From the NCBI GenBank assembly GCA_031769625.1, contig JAUIMM010000550.1:3340001-3404000 (forward strand): a stretch of 64,000 bases of DNA, read 5' to 3'. The translations under genes were made by a program, and so were the position numbers. The notes under the pieces were generated by a model that worked only from the letters and a program-made list of their open reading frames with translations, did not search any database and was not told the DNA's origin. Source of the DNA: Taudactylus pleione. Taxonomy: Eukaryota > Chordata > Amphibia > Anura > Myobatrachidae. Below, piece by piece: positions 10,991 through 21,612 of this stretch (position 1 is its first letter; every line of letters starts with the position of its first letter).

Positions 10991-11956
10991 CATGAATGCA
11001 GGTTTCAATACGCTGATCTTTTAATCCATGGCAATATCTAGTTCCCATGTCCAGGGAGCCACAACAAATGGTTCTCAGGCCAAGCATGTCTTGTGTACAA
11101 AATTCTACAAAGAATGCTGATTATGACCATATAGCAGGAAAAGCCCCTGGGCCTAATAAACATTAGAGCTATGGTAAGAATGATCTAATTTGAACTCATT
11201 TGAAAAAAAAAAAAAAAAAAAGGAAAGAAATAACAAAAACACTTTTTATATCTATCTTATATTATAATCCTTATTAGATAAGATACTGTAGTGGCATATA
11301 TATTTATCCTGTCACCCAATATAACACAGGGGTTGACACCAGTGAAAACAGTCAAAATAAAAAAAAGAGAAGGGAAGGGGTATCTGGGAAAATATTATAT
11401 ATTCTATAAACCAACTGTAGATGATAAATATGGGAGAGTAATTTTCTCCTTCTATTTATTAATTGTTGGAGGTCTTACAAATGCTGAGTAGTGGTTTATC
11501 TGGTTCTGTGTAAACTTACGTGGTTTTTATATATTGAAAAGTTGATGTGATTCTCAAGTTTTGATATTCAGATTTCATTAAATAATTTGATAACAGAACT
11601 AGCTAGGCATATAGTGTGAATAAGTATTTTGTCTAACTTGGTTATTCAATAATTATTGGAATCCATAGTAGCGCGACAAATTGTGCGGTTAATCTAGAGA
11701 ATTTATGTCTGGAACAATATTGCTGCAATTGGAATGATAACCTCTGTACTATAGACGCTGTCCCCCTATTTTCCTTTTTCTGGCTGTATACTGTACCTAT
11801 TACCAAATTATTCCTGGTTTATTCTTTCCCCTAAGATACCATAATTATGTGTATAATAAAAGGGATAATTCTACAATATATTCGCCCTATTTTTTCTGTT
11901 AGTGAGTCAATTTTCTACTTTCTTAGAACAGATTCTGATACCACATTCTAGGTGAC
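10991..11956. other. No gene seen
   Basis: AT-rich sequence with a poly(A) run near 11204-11222. No supported coding region, transposon ends or array. Confidence 0.55.
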
Positions 11957-11959
11957 TAT

Positions 11960-12508
11960 GGGCCTGATTCAGACCCACTCGCGAGCGGCTGTCCGCTCGC
12001 AAGTGGGTCGATGTTCTGGACTGAGCATGCGCACGACGGAGGGAGCTCCGTCGTGCGCATGCGCCAGACGCGACGAGCGAAGGAAAGTCCTTCGCTCGTT
12101 GTGTCTGATCAAAGGGGGTGTGCTGTCGATGTTGATTGACAGCACGCCCCCTTTGGTAGGCGTGCCGGGGGCGTGCCTCCCTGACGGGGGCGTTCCCGCG
12201 GGAACGCCTCCCGTCAGAAGCCGGCCCACTGACATCACTAGTGATGTCAGTGGGAGTGATTTTGGCTCTGATAGAGCCAAGATCACTCCGGAGCTTGCGG
12301 TTGAAAACCTCAACCGCAGGCTCCAGCTCGCAGTTTCGATGGTCGCGATGGTCACGACCATCGCGGCCATCAAAATGCACGCTCGTATAGCCTGTGGGTG
12401 GTGACCCACAGCTATACGAGCGTCCAGGAGGACGCTCCATTTTCAGGGAGGCCGGCCCTCATTCAGAGCGTGCGCTCTGCTCAGAGCGTACGGCTCTGAA
12501 TGAGGGCC
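11960..12508. mobile_element. GGGCCTGATTCAGA-family MITE, intact 549-bp copy
   Basis: Starts GGGCCTGATTCAGACCC and ends GAATGAGGGCC, flanked by TAT on both sides (11957-11959, 12509-12511). The GC-rich interior is a chain of palindromes: CGCATGCGC motifs near 12020-12065, TGACATCACTAGTGATGTCA at 12230-12249, and GGTCGCGATGGTC with GACCATCGC near 12340-12365. It is the best intact reference for the interrupted copy at 16907-18109. Non-coding. Confidence 0.85.
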
Positions 12509-14660
12509 TATATTTTACACGTTACCTAATTTGCACTTTATTTTATGAGTATATAAGAAAAAAATTTGATTTTAAACTTACAAGCATACCCACTATAGTG
12601 ATACTAAGAGAGCCCCAGAAAGGAGTCTTCTTGTCTTCTCTGCACAAGAAATTCGGTATTTACCAGTGAAAACAGTGCCTGCAGTATGTTTCAATCATTT
12701 TTTCAGTGGAATGGAGAAGCCTATTTATCAATTATCTCAGCGCTAATTGTACCTCCATGATACCTGTTCTGTGATCTTCTTTTCAGGATGACAATAACAA
12801 AATCATTTAAAAAGGCATTATTCTTAGAAATAACATTTTGTGTCTGTATGTAGATTTTTGTGTCTCATCATCGGTGGGATGTACTAAAGGGGGAAATGCG
12901 GTAAAACTTCAGAAAATGCAGTTTTCAGGGTGTTATACTGCATACCCCATATGTATTAAGCACCAGAATGCTATGCATACCGGTGCTTCGTCCCGATGGG
13001 TAACGCCGTCTTCAGGTGGTGTTACCCAATAGAAGCCTGTTGGGTTCTCTTCGGGATGCTCCCTCTGAGAGGGATCCAATCGGATCCCTCCCATCACCCC
13101 CAGTGGCCCGCGGCCTTCTGCGCATGTGCAGAAGGACGCCAGAGTGACTTCTGGGTGTTAAACCTGGAAGTCCCTCTAGCCGGGGGCATCGCAAAGGACA
13201 GGATATAAAGTACCAGCCAATCAGCGCCTAACATTTTCAAATACAACCCGTAAAGTGACAGTCAGGAGCTGATTGGTTGGTACTTTATCTCCATCACTTT
13301 ATCTCTCTCCAAGACTTTGTACATAGACCCCCCTGACTGAAATAATAGCCACGCCTCTTGCATGCCACTCTCTCTGGTGGTGTGATATGCTAGCTCTGCT
13401 CTAGAAATTCTGCGTTTGACCCTATCCTTCCACCATACTTGGCACTGCTGGCACTCCAAGGAGCTCCCACCCACCCCAATGCCCTTGCTTGCAACAGATC
13501 TATCTTCATGCAGGCAAACCTGGGGTTTTTTTGTTTGATTTTTTAATAAAGAGTGGCAGAACCAGACCTTTAGATGTTTGAGGAGGATCCAATGTTCTCT
13601 ATAATGTCTGTAAAAGGCCAAGGAACGCTCGCTGATATTAGATAAGAAGATTCCTAGAAAGCCTGCTGATGCTTTTCTTCTACTTGTGGCCATATGGTTG
13701 TAAAAAAAAATAATTATAAGGTGCTAAAAAATACATTTAAATTGCATTTTTCTGAATATTCGCCATTGAAAAGCTAATTAATTATCTTCAACTGAATAAA
13801 TGTTGCATTTAAACGTCACTTTTTTATAACAAACCTAATGGATGTCCAAAAGATTTCTGTGTACAGCAGATTGCTCTGATCCGATAATTCTGTTCTTGGA
13901 AATTATTGGTGTTAAAAAAAATAGCTAATTGCCAAACCAGCTGTAGTTGAAATATTATTTTCTTCATCTATTTCTTCAGTGGGAGTGGCTGCCAGTTATA
14001 TTTTATATAGTTATTACTCTGGTTAGTCAAAAAGTTATTATATATACAATTGTCTGGCAGCAAGTGTTGCATTATGAACACGGGTTGTGAAACTCCACCA
14101 CCTTAGTTTCCCGATATTAAAAAAAAAAACACTGAAAACTGTTCCACTCTAAAGCCTGTATCATCATCTAGCAGTTGCTCTCCCCTATGGTCACCATTCT
14201 GCCTGCCACTGTCTGCACACTGATAAGATGACGTACATGTTTCTTTAGTAGAAATGTGTTGTCTATATAGTTATTAGAAACTCCTGACAGTGCAGCTACA
14301 AATTAGTTTCTCATCCACTTGTATAACAATAGCACAAAGAGACAAAACAAATCTGTTAGTAATAGTAGTTTGATACCTCTTCCAGGCGCTCTTCATTATG
14401 TTGTTCTAAAACAATTCTTGCAAAATCTTCTGATATATGTCATTCAACTTCCTCTTTTTCTTTCTAGTTCTGTTCCAGTGAAACGCGCTTCCTGATTACC
14501 AGAGCTGTCCCTGGTTGGGCAATATTTAGAAAGAAAACCTGTCTATCTGTAGACTGCAGCAATGGGATTAAAATGGGTCTCTTAGGATCATGTCTATATA
14601 TTGCAGGGAAAGGATAGATCTACTGTACAAGCATTTGCAGGTAGGGTGAGCCATACCTCC
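12509..14660. other. No gene; one hairpin element fragment
   Basis: No coding region is supported. A hairpin at about 13208-13290 pairs AAAGTACCAGCCAATCAGC with GCTGATTGGTTGGTACTTT, a MITE-like structure of unclear limits. A GC-richer patch at 12890-13200 may be another old non-autonomous element. The remainder is AT-rich and featureless to me. Confidence 0.5.
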
Positions 14661-14664
14661 AAAT

Positions 14665-14900
14665 ACAGATGTGTGTTGATCCCTGTGTTTTGATTTTGGA
14701 TCTGGATTCTACTCTGTGTATTGGTTTTGGTTTTGCAAAACCACCCTCAAGTGTTTTGGTTTTGGATCTGGGTTTTTTTTTTACAAAAAAAATGGAAATA
14801 ATTTTTTTTAAAAAGACATCTAATATCATTTTTGCAATCCAAAACCCGAAATACAGATTTAAAACCGGAATTCTGAACTTCGGGAAGATCACACTGGCAT
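14665..14900. mobile_element. hAT terminal fragment (TTTTGGATCTGG-type subterminal region)
   Basis: AGATGTGTGTTGATCCCTG followed by TTTTGATTTTGGATCTGG and TTTTGGTTTTGGATCTGG resembles the left end of the short hAT MITE at 9379 and of the large hAT copies. The other end is not clearly visible, so this is a truncated or strongly diverged relative. Confidence 0.55.
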
Positions 14901-15032
14901 TCCACCATGTTACATGGCATGTTCAGCACTCTATCAATGCACGCAGCAATGAAGGGACATCACTCAAGGACACCACTCAGGATATTTCTCAACTGTCCCT
15001 GAATCAGGACAAAGGTCCTTATAACTGAGATC

Positions 15033-15728
15033 TAAATTAGAAGAGTTGGATCATTTTGGACTCCAATACTTCTCAGCATCAACGGATGCACTAACTATGT
15101 ATGGTGTTGCGGATGGTGGCATGACCTGTGCCTTGTGAAAATCACCTATTCATACCATCTGTGTGAAAGAACATTGCTTAGTGTTTACAGGATGATTTCT
15201 GCAATAAGTGGTAAGCTGCTTTGGGTAGAATAAATATTGAGGCTCACATAGCATTGCACACTTTATGGCTCATCTATATTATCATTGATTCTGACCTGTC
15301 ACATATCCATCATGTGCAGTGGGAGCAGGCACGCAACCTGGTTCCCACTGCTACAACAAAGAGGGGACTGTCCTGGAGATGGATAGTCCTGACAAAGGTT
15401 AAGTATAGTGGGCGGGGTTGGGACTGGCATATGCAAAGCTTTTATTCTATTATTAGTTGAGATGTGCGCTGACCACTGTGTTTTGGTTTTGGGTCTAATT
15501 CATCATCGGGTTTTGATTTTGCCAAAATCACCCTCACATATTTTGGTTTTGGATCTGTATTATTTTCAAAAAATTATAAAAACAGCTAAAATTACATAAT
15601 TTTTGCCTGTTTTTGCTCCTATAGTATTACTAACCTCAATAACATGAATTTCCACCCATTTCCTTTGCAGTCAATTTTGACCACCTCACAGCACTGAGCT
15701 TGCTGGCTGACTAAGCTAGTGGGTGGCA
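15033..15728 (+). repeat. 696-bp direct repeat, copy 1
   Basis: This segment (TAAATTAGAAGAGTTGG to GCTAGTGGGTGGCA) recurs at 17079-17774 at a constant offset of 2,046 bp. I saw no indel and no substitution on reading both copies. Here it runs into sequence continuing the same hAT relic (CAAACACATGGCAG), so this is likely the source copy. It includes the left end of that hAT relic from about 15456. Confidence 0.92.
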
Positions 15729-16906
15729 CAAACACATGGCAGTTCAACATCCAACATGGCACATATAGGGAACAAAGTGGCACTGCAGTATCAGACAGGA
15801 TGGCAGTTTAATAAACTATACGACCCCTTAGAAAGAAAACAATAATGTTTTAATTAATCAACTAGATCAGAGGCCTGAGGGAGGTGGAGTATGTATGTAG
15901 TTGACTGCAGGTAAAGGGAGTAAGGATTGATTAGTTTGTGAACTTAATATTTTTATTCCAAAGCAAATTTATGAGGGAGGTGGGGAGAGCATTATAACTG
16001 GATGAACATGTCCCATGTTTTGCTCACAAATTAAACTTGGTGGTTCAGATTTTTTTTTAAATTAAAGGGGCATACAAGAGATGCTTTCTGTGGCCATAAA
16101 AAATCTGGACATTTTCAGCATTCAGCACCCGTATGTTGAAGATTTCAGTGGCTGTGGCAGTTCAACTTCCAAAATGGCACATCTAGGAAACAGAGTGGCA
16201 CTGCAGTGGCAGACAGGATGGTAGTTTAAAAAACTATATGAACCAGTATGTGGCACCAACAGCACACACCAGTTAAACAAAAAAAAAAATATATATATAT
16301 ATACAGTATATATTTTTTGTCACTAAGGACAACACACATTGCCCAGCACCTACAGCATGCACAAAGTTGTACAAAAAAAGCAATTTAAAAAAAAAATGTT
16401 GTTACTAAAGACAACTCACACTGCGTAGAATCACACAGAGCATGGCACCAACAGCACACATTTTTTTATCTTTTGACACTAATGACAACTTACACTGCAC
16501 CAAGTCACACAGTGTGCGGTACCTACAGCACACCCCAGTTGTAAAAAAAAAAAAAAAAAAAAACAATTAAAAAATTTTTTTTTACTAATGACAACTCACG
16601 CTGTGCTGAGTCACACTGCTTATATTTGTGAATGCAGTGCGGCACCTAAAGCACACACCAGTTGCACAAAAAAACAACGATTAATAATAATTGCATAAAG
16701 GGTTAAAGCTGCACCATGTGCAGTTGTGCACCAAAGGTTAATGCTGCAGTGCTAAGTTACTCAGCACCAGTGTGACACTGACAATATAGTAATAAATTAT
16801 TTAGATGTTCCTGCACTACGAAAATAGAAAACAAAGATTTGCTATCTGCCTACATTTAACTAGCTCGGCCAGTATTATTCTAGGGTGCCACTGCCCATAA
16901 AACTAA

Positions 16907-18109
16907 GGGCCTGATTCAGACCCACTCGCGAGCGGCTGTCCGCTCGCAAGTGGGTCGATGTTATGGACTGAGCATGCGCACGACGGAGGGAGCTCCGTCG
17001 TGCGCATGCGCCAGACGCGACGAGCGAAGGAAAGTCCTTCGCTCGTTGTGTCCGATCAAAGGGGGCGTGCTGTCAATGTAAATTAGAAGAGTTGGATCAT
17101 TTTGGACTCCAATACTTCTCAGCATCAACGGATGCACTAACTATGTATGGTGTTGCGGATGGTGGCATGACCTGTGCCTTGTGAAAATCACCTATTCATA
17201 CCATCTGTGTGAAAGAACATTGCTTAGTGTTTACAGGATGATTTCTGCAATAAGTGGTAAGCTGCTTTGGGTAGAATAAATATTGAGGCTCACATAGCAT
17301 TGCACACTTTATGGCTCATCTATATTATCATTGATTCTGACCTGTCACATATCCATCATGTGCAGTGGGAGCAGGCACGCAACCTGGTTCCCACTGCTAC
17401 AACAAAGAGGGGACTGTCCTGGAGATGGATAGTCCTGACAAAGGTTAAGTATAGTGGGCGGGGTTGGGACTGGCATATGCAAAGCTTTTATTCTATTATT
17501 AGTTGAGATGTGCGCTGACCACTGTGTTTTGGTTTTGGGTCTAATTCATCATCGGGTTTTGATTTTGCCAAAATCACCCTCACATATTTTGGTTTTGGAT
17601 CTGTATTATTTTCAAAAAATTATAAAAACAGCTAAAATTACATAATTTTTGCCTGTTTTTGCTCCTATAGTATTACTAACCTCAATAACATGAATTTCCA
17701 CCCATTTCCTTTGCAGTCAATTTTGACCACCTCACAGCACTGAGCTTGCTGGCTGACTAAGCTAGTGGGTGGCATGCCTCCCTGACGGGGGCGTTCCCAT
17801 GGGAACGCCTCCCGTCAGAAGCCGGCCCACTGACATCACTAGTGATGTCAGTGGGAGTGATTTTGGCTCTGATAGAGCCAAAATCACTCCGGAGCTTGCG
17901 GTTGAAAACCTCAACCGCAGGCTCCGGCTCGCAAATTCGATGGTCGCGATGGTCTCGACCATCGCGACCATCAAAATGCACGCTCGTATAGCCTGTGGGT
18001 GGTGACCCACAGCTATACGAGCGTCCAGGAGGACGCTCCATGAAAATGGAGCCCGGCCCTCATTCAGAGCGTGCGCTCTGCTCAGAGCGTATGGCTCTGA
18101 ATGAGGGCC
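16907..18109. mobile_element. GGGCCTGATTCAGA-family MITE split by a 696-bp segment
   Basis: Ends GGGCCTGATTCAGACCC and GAATGAGGGCC are flanked by TAA on both sides (16904-16906, 18110-18112). The left arm (16907-17078) and right arm (17775-18109) closely match the intact copy at 11960. About 40 bp of that copy (around 12136-12175) is missing here and replaced by the 696-bp segment 17079-17774. The palindrome TGACATCACTAGTGATGTCA is at 17831-17850. Confidence 0.85.
17079..17774 (+). repeat. 696-bp direct repeat, copy 2, inserted in a MITE
   Basis: Apparently identical to 15033-15728, in the same orientation. It sits inside the MITE at 16907-18109, with no target duplication and a small loss of MITE sequence at the junction. 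This is not how a transposon inserts. It looks like a templated insertion during break repair, a tandem duplication followed by deletion, or an assembly error. Confidence 0.9.
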
Positions 18110-18894
18110 TAAGGTGAAAGCCAAGGGGACTCCTCACTCCTCCTATGATAGCTCTCAACTTAGCACTCAGCATACGATACATCCAGCATCTGCTGTGAAA
18201 CAGAGGCCGAATCCCCGTGGGAGGGACTTATATCAGATCCAAAATACTCTAGATCCGGGAAGAAGATGTTTTATGTCCTTTTGGAAACCATATCAGACGG
18301 GAAGATCGAGCTGGGACTCAGATCCCTTTGTATATTTAAAATTTAGGGCTGTGCGCTGACCCCCATGTTTTGGTTTTGTATTTCTATCTCCTCGTGTTTT
18401 GGATCTGGATTTGGTTTTTCCAAAACCACCCCTTGCGTATTTTGGTTTTGGATCTGTATTTTTTTTTTAATTTATAAAACTGCTAAAATCACATCATTTG
18501 GGGGTTTTTTTGTTCCTACGGTATTAATAACCTCAATAACATTCATTTCCACTCATTTCCAGTCAATTTTGACCACCTCTCAGCTCAAAATATTGTTTTC
18601 ATCTGGTTTAGGCCCAAAATTTGCACAAAGCTAGCTGGCTAACTAAGCTAAGCACCAACATGTGGCAGTTCAACTTCCAAAATGGCACATAAGGAAACAT
18701 ATGTTTTTATTATTCAAGAGGCCAGAGGGAGTTGGAGTATGTATGAAGTTGAAGGCAGGGAAAGGAAGATTTGATTAGTAGTAAATTTAATTAAATTTTT
18801 CGATTCTGAAGTAAATTTATGAGAGAGGAGGGGAGGCATTTACAAAAAATATTTAAATCATTCACATCAGTCCTTGCCCCAGGAAGAATCCTTG

Positions 18895-19480
18895 AGTGCT
18901 ATGCCTGCTGCTGTTGCTGCTGCTGCTGGGAGTGGATTTTCATCACAGAAGAGGACCAGGAAGACTGCTAGTAGTACTTTAAAAACAATTGACTCTTAAA
19001 CAATCCTTTGCAAGGGGGAGCAAGTATGACAGCATTCACCCAGTTGCATAGCGAATCACTGATGCCATAACATCAATGCTGGTATTAGGTGTGCATACAA
19101 TATTTGCCAATTATGCAGTGGGTTTTGGACAGTTAATTGAGGTCCTGTGTCCCCGCTACCAAATCCCATCAAGATTCCACTTCACTAGAAAAGCAATTCC
19201 CAACCTGTACAGGGACATAAAAAAAACTTAATTAGTGGCCTCCAAAATGCCATTGTACCCACTGTCCACTTAACCACAGATATTTGGACAAGCTGAACAG
19301 AGCAAATGCAAGATTTAAGATATAAGGTTTAATTCATACATTGTGTCTTTCTTCCCAATGGACATAGATCTAAAGAGATGCAAAGAGCTGTTGGTAAGCA
19401 AATTGTCAGCTCAAGTGGCACATGAGCGATGGCTTCTCCTTCAGTTTCTACAACAAGTGCATCTGCGAGAAAAAAATAAA
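18895..19480 (+). pseudogene. hAT transposase core fragment, broken
   Basis: Conceptual plus-strand reading gives segments homologous to the transposase at 59803-62857: YDSIHPVA, RITDAITSMLVLG, GQLIEVLCPRYQIPSRFH, FTRKAIPNLYRDIKK and STTTDIW-like remains near 19275. The stretch at 19350-19480 resembles the later region around the LADTSLQRCKDLLVK segment of that protein. Several in-frame stops and frameshifts interrupt it, and much of the core between is missing. It is a fossil with no coding potential. Confidence 0.68.
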
Positions 19481-19514
19481 CTTTCCCAAAAGACCCACTG
19501 GTGATGCAGATGAG

Positions 19515-19940
19515 TCAACACAAAACACAATAACTTTTTGGATGGATGCGCTGCAGATGACGTAACAAGGACGATATTCCTAGATGGTTAAGGTTCCTAC
19601 CTCTACTTACTCTGGCTTTACAAAGGGTACAGATGACTTGACAATTGTTGTCCGGATTTGGGTAGAAATAGTTCCACACATAAGAAGTGGATTTTTTTTT
19701 GGACCATGGGCTTTTCCTTATCATGGGCAATAACTGTTTCTTCCACTGGTGCCTGATTTACACAAACAACATCCCCATCAACAACATCCTTATTAGCGTC
19801 AGCTACACAAATATCCTGCTCATCCTGGTGCACTTCCACAGAAGCATCCTCGATTTCTATGTCAGCATGTTCACTTTTGCTTACATCATCATAAGAGGCA
19901 GAACCACCAGTCATAAATAAAGGCCAAGGCCTTAGCCTTT
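19515..19940 (-). pseudogene. BED-finger N-terminal part of a hAT transposase, broken
   Basis: Two minus-strand frames overlap at 19618-19730 and together cover one protein region. The upstream one has MTGGSASYDDV, ASVEVHQDEQD and DVVCVNQAP, matching MTSGSASHDDG, VTVEVQQDED and DVVCLNQAP in the 45- and 59-kb copies. The second has VWNYFYPNPDNNC, CTLC and LLRHLQRIH, a C-x2-C...H-x4-H BED zinc finger expected to bind transposon ends. A frameshift near 19690 separates them. It lies on the strand opposite to the neighbouring core fragment. Confidence 0.75.
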
Positions 19941-19949
19941 CCTTGCCAC

Positions 19950-20720
19950 TTCATGTGGTGAAAGGCATATTGCCAATTTTATTTCTTTCTAGACTGCAAT
20001 TCCTTAAAAGATTTCTGCAAAAAAATGTCCACATATTCTGAAAGATGTGATGTCAATGATTCAATTCCTGCAACAATCGGTCTACCCAGTGGTTTTGTTA
20101 GACATTTATGGATCTTTGGTAAAAGGTAGAAGGTGGGGGTACTAGGACTGGTTTTCATTAGATATTGGAATTCTTCCTTTTTAATAATATTATTATGTAG
20201 ACCAAACACTAATAACATTCTTAGTTCATCCGTGTATCATTCCAAAGGATCTTTCTCCAAGGTTTGATATGAATACTTGTCATTAAGGGGTCTGGCAGCC
20301 TCTTCTAGATAATATGATTGATCCATAGCAACCAGTCCCCCCCTTTGTCAGCTTGTTTAATTACTATATCTGTGTTCTTCTGTAACTTTTTCAAAGCCTC
20401 CTTCTCACGGTTATTCAAATTCTGTTGTTTCACATGTTTTATATCTTCTTCTGACAATTCCTTTTTGACCATTTCATAAAAAACATTAATATGATTTCCT
20501 TTTGATTCTAGGGGATGTCAATTTTCCTTTAAAACCAGACTTAGAGGGTTCTTCATTAAAATTCCTTAAAGGTACTTCTTCTTCCCTCAGAAAATGTCTC
20601 TTGAGTGTCAAAGTTCTCACATAGTTGTCGATGAAAACATCAAATTTGCTAATTTTGAATGTAGGTGTGAAATTCAGACCTATTTAATAGGGTAAACTCA
20701 GGTTTGGTTAAAGTATGTTC
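19950..20720 (-). pseudogene. Penelope-like element reverse transcriptase fragment
   Basis: An open stretch at 19979-20218 contains TFYLLPKIHK and GRPIVAGIESLTSHLSEYVD. These are hallmarks of the N-terminal RT region of Penelope-like retroelements (fingers motif before the catalytic palm). Upstream on the same strand (20220-20700) further matches appear in broken frames, such as a QADKGGGLVAMD-like segment and SKFDVFIDNYVRTL. The catalytic palm and the GIY-YIG endonuclease are absent, so the copy is truncated just after the fingers. Several stops and frameshifts make it inactive. Confidence 0.72.
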
Positions 20721-20880
20721 TGATAGATTAAAGATGTCTTTTTCTTTGGGATCTATTGGAGACTTCTCCTATTGTAACTCCGTACTCCTGCTCCCACGTT
20801 TTCCTCTTCTTCTCTAAAGCGTCTTTTTATGGGATAGACTATCCTTGTAGTTTCTAGCATACAAAGAAGACTAGCAGGCG

Positions 20881-21320
20881 CTATGAGGTGTTGCACATGA
20901 TCCTCATGAACCAGTGAGGGCGGAAGTGAAGGAGTCCGGGCGGAGTATCGTCAAACTGATGCTTGATGCAGGTCACTGGTGAGGGCGGAAGGAAGGATGA
21001 GTACCCGTGGAGACACATGGCTTCAGCCGGTAGTGACACTTTGAGGTCGGGTGAAAGTGGCATCAGACCACGCAATGTCAGGGAGGAAGTGCCCTTCCAA
21101 GATGGATGTTTTCACTATTAATTAATCTTCTAAAACTGATATTTTTAGTATACTATGATGGCGATCAGACTATTTATATGGACAAATACATGTCATTGTT
21201 TAAATCAGCCTAATTTGAACAGTATTTAGTGCAAAAATTGGTGGGAACTGGATATTGTGGCTAACTGCTCCTAATTAGTCCCTATTAGTGGGGTATAAAA
21301 ATGCTGTCTCCCCACTATGT
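20881..21320. other. Possible non-coding portion of the Penelope-like element
   Basis: GC-richer stretch (20881-21070) and AT-rich sequence up to a TATAAAAA-like run at 21293-21301. It contains no convincing coding region. It lies between the RT fragment and the hammerhead-like motif, so it may belong to the same element. Confidence 0.35.
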
Positions 21321-21328
21321 CTCTACTC

Positions 21329-21385
21329 CCTTGATGAAGTCTTAAGCAGACAAAACGCGTTGGAACCTGTCTATCCTGCTACATG
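21329..21385 (+). ncRNA. Degenerate hammerhead-ribozyme-like motif
   Basis: The sequence TTGATGAAGTCTTAAGCAGAC followed by AAAACGCGTTGG has the layout of a hammerhead core: CUGAUGA, a short stem II (GUCU/AGAC) and GAAAC. It departs from consensus at the first base of CUGA and at the G of GAAA. Penelope-like elements of animals are known to carry such ribozymes in their terminal repeats. Here the motif is on the strand opposite to the nearby RT fragment, so it could belong to an inverted or separate copy. Self-cleavage is doubtful given the two core changes. Confidence 0.38.
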
Positions 21386-21612
21386 AACTATTACCTTTTT
21401 AAACAAGATAAGCAGCTCTTTATTGTATTTTTATTTATATTTTGTTGTTTTTATCTGACTATGTTTTATACAAGGCAGATTACTTTCTTTATGTTTTTAC
21501 TCCATTATATATCTCTTTTTATATACAGTATTTATCTGATTGATTTATCATCACTGTTCACCATTATCATTTTTATCGATATTATCATTACATCATTTAT
21601 ATTTGAGACACA

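Larger units (their letters stand above)
15456..18345 (-). mobile_element. Old, decayed relative of the large hAT elements
   Basis: The left end GAGATGTGCGCTGACCACTG and the TTTTGGTTTTGG subterminal motif match the hAT family. So does the region after 15700 (GTGGGTGGCACAAACACATG, GACAGGATGGCAGTTT), when compared with 37360-37425. About 18180-18330 resembles the promoter end of the 37- and 45-kb copies in diverged form (GGGACTTATATCAGATCCAA, GACGGGAAGATCGAGC). Between 16250 and 16750 are diverged repeats with ACAACTCACACTG and AGCACACACCAGTT. No transposase is left. The strand given is the inferred transcription direction. It is interrupted by the MITE at 16907-18109. Confidence 0.6.
18348..19940. 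mobile_element. Rearranged hAT relic
   Basis: Begins with a hAT-like left end (GGGCTGTGCGCTGACCCCCATG, TTTTGGTTTTG) and the TGGCAGTTCAACTTCCAAAATG region. Transposase remnants follow on opposite strands: catalytic-domain fragments on plus (18895-19480) and the BED-finger N-terminal part on minus (19515-19940). The original order has therefore been broken by an inversion or by joining of two copies. No intact right end is seen. Confidence 0.65.

Noticed and set aside
11907..12440. Overlapping frames of 146-177 codons on both strands of the GC-rich MITE
   Set aside because: Palindromic GC-rich sequence opens frames on both strands; the translations show no domain, and they recur only where the MITE recurs.
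15033..17774. LTR retrotransposon with 696-bp terminal repeats
   Set aside because: No TG...CA ends, no target duplication, no primer-binding site or polypurine tract, and the second copy sits inside a MITE.
18348..19940. Functional host gene of the ZBED type derived from a hAT transposase
   Set aside because: Frameshifts, stops and the opposite-strand arrangement show decay; no sign of a preserved full frame.
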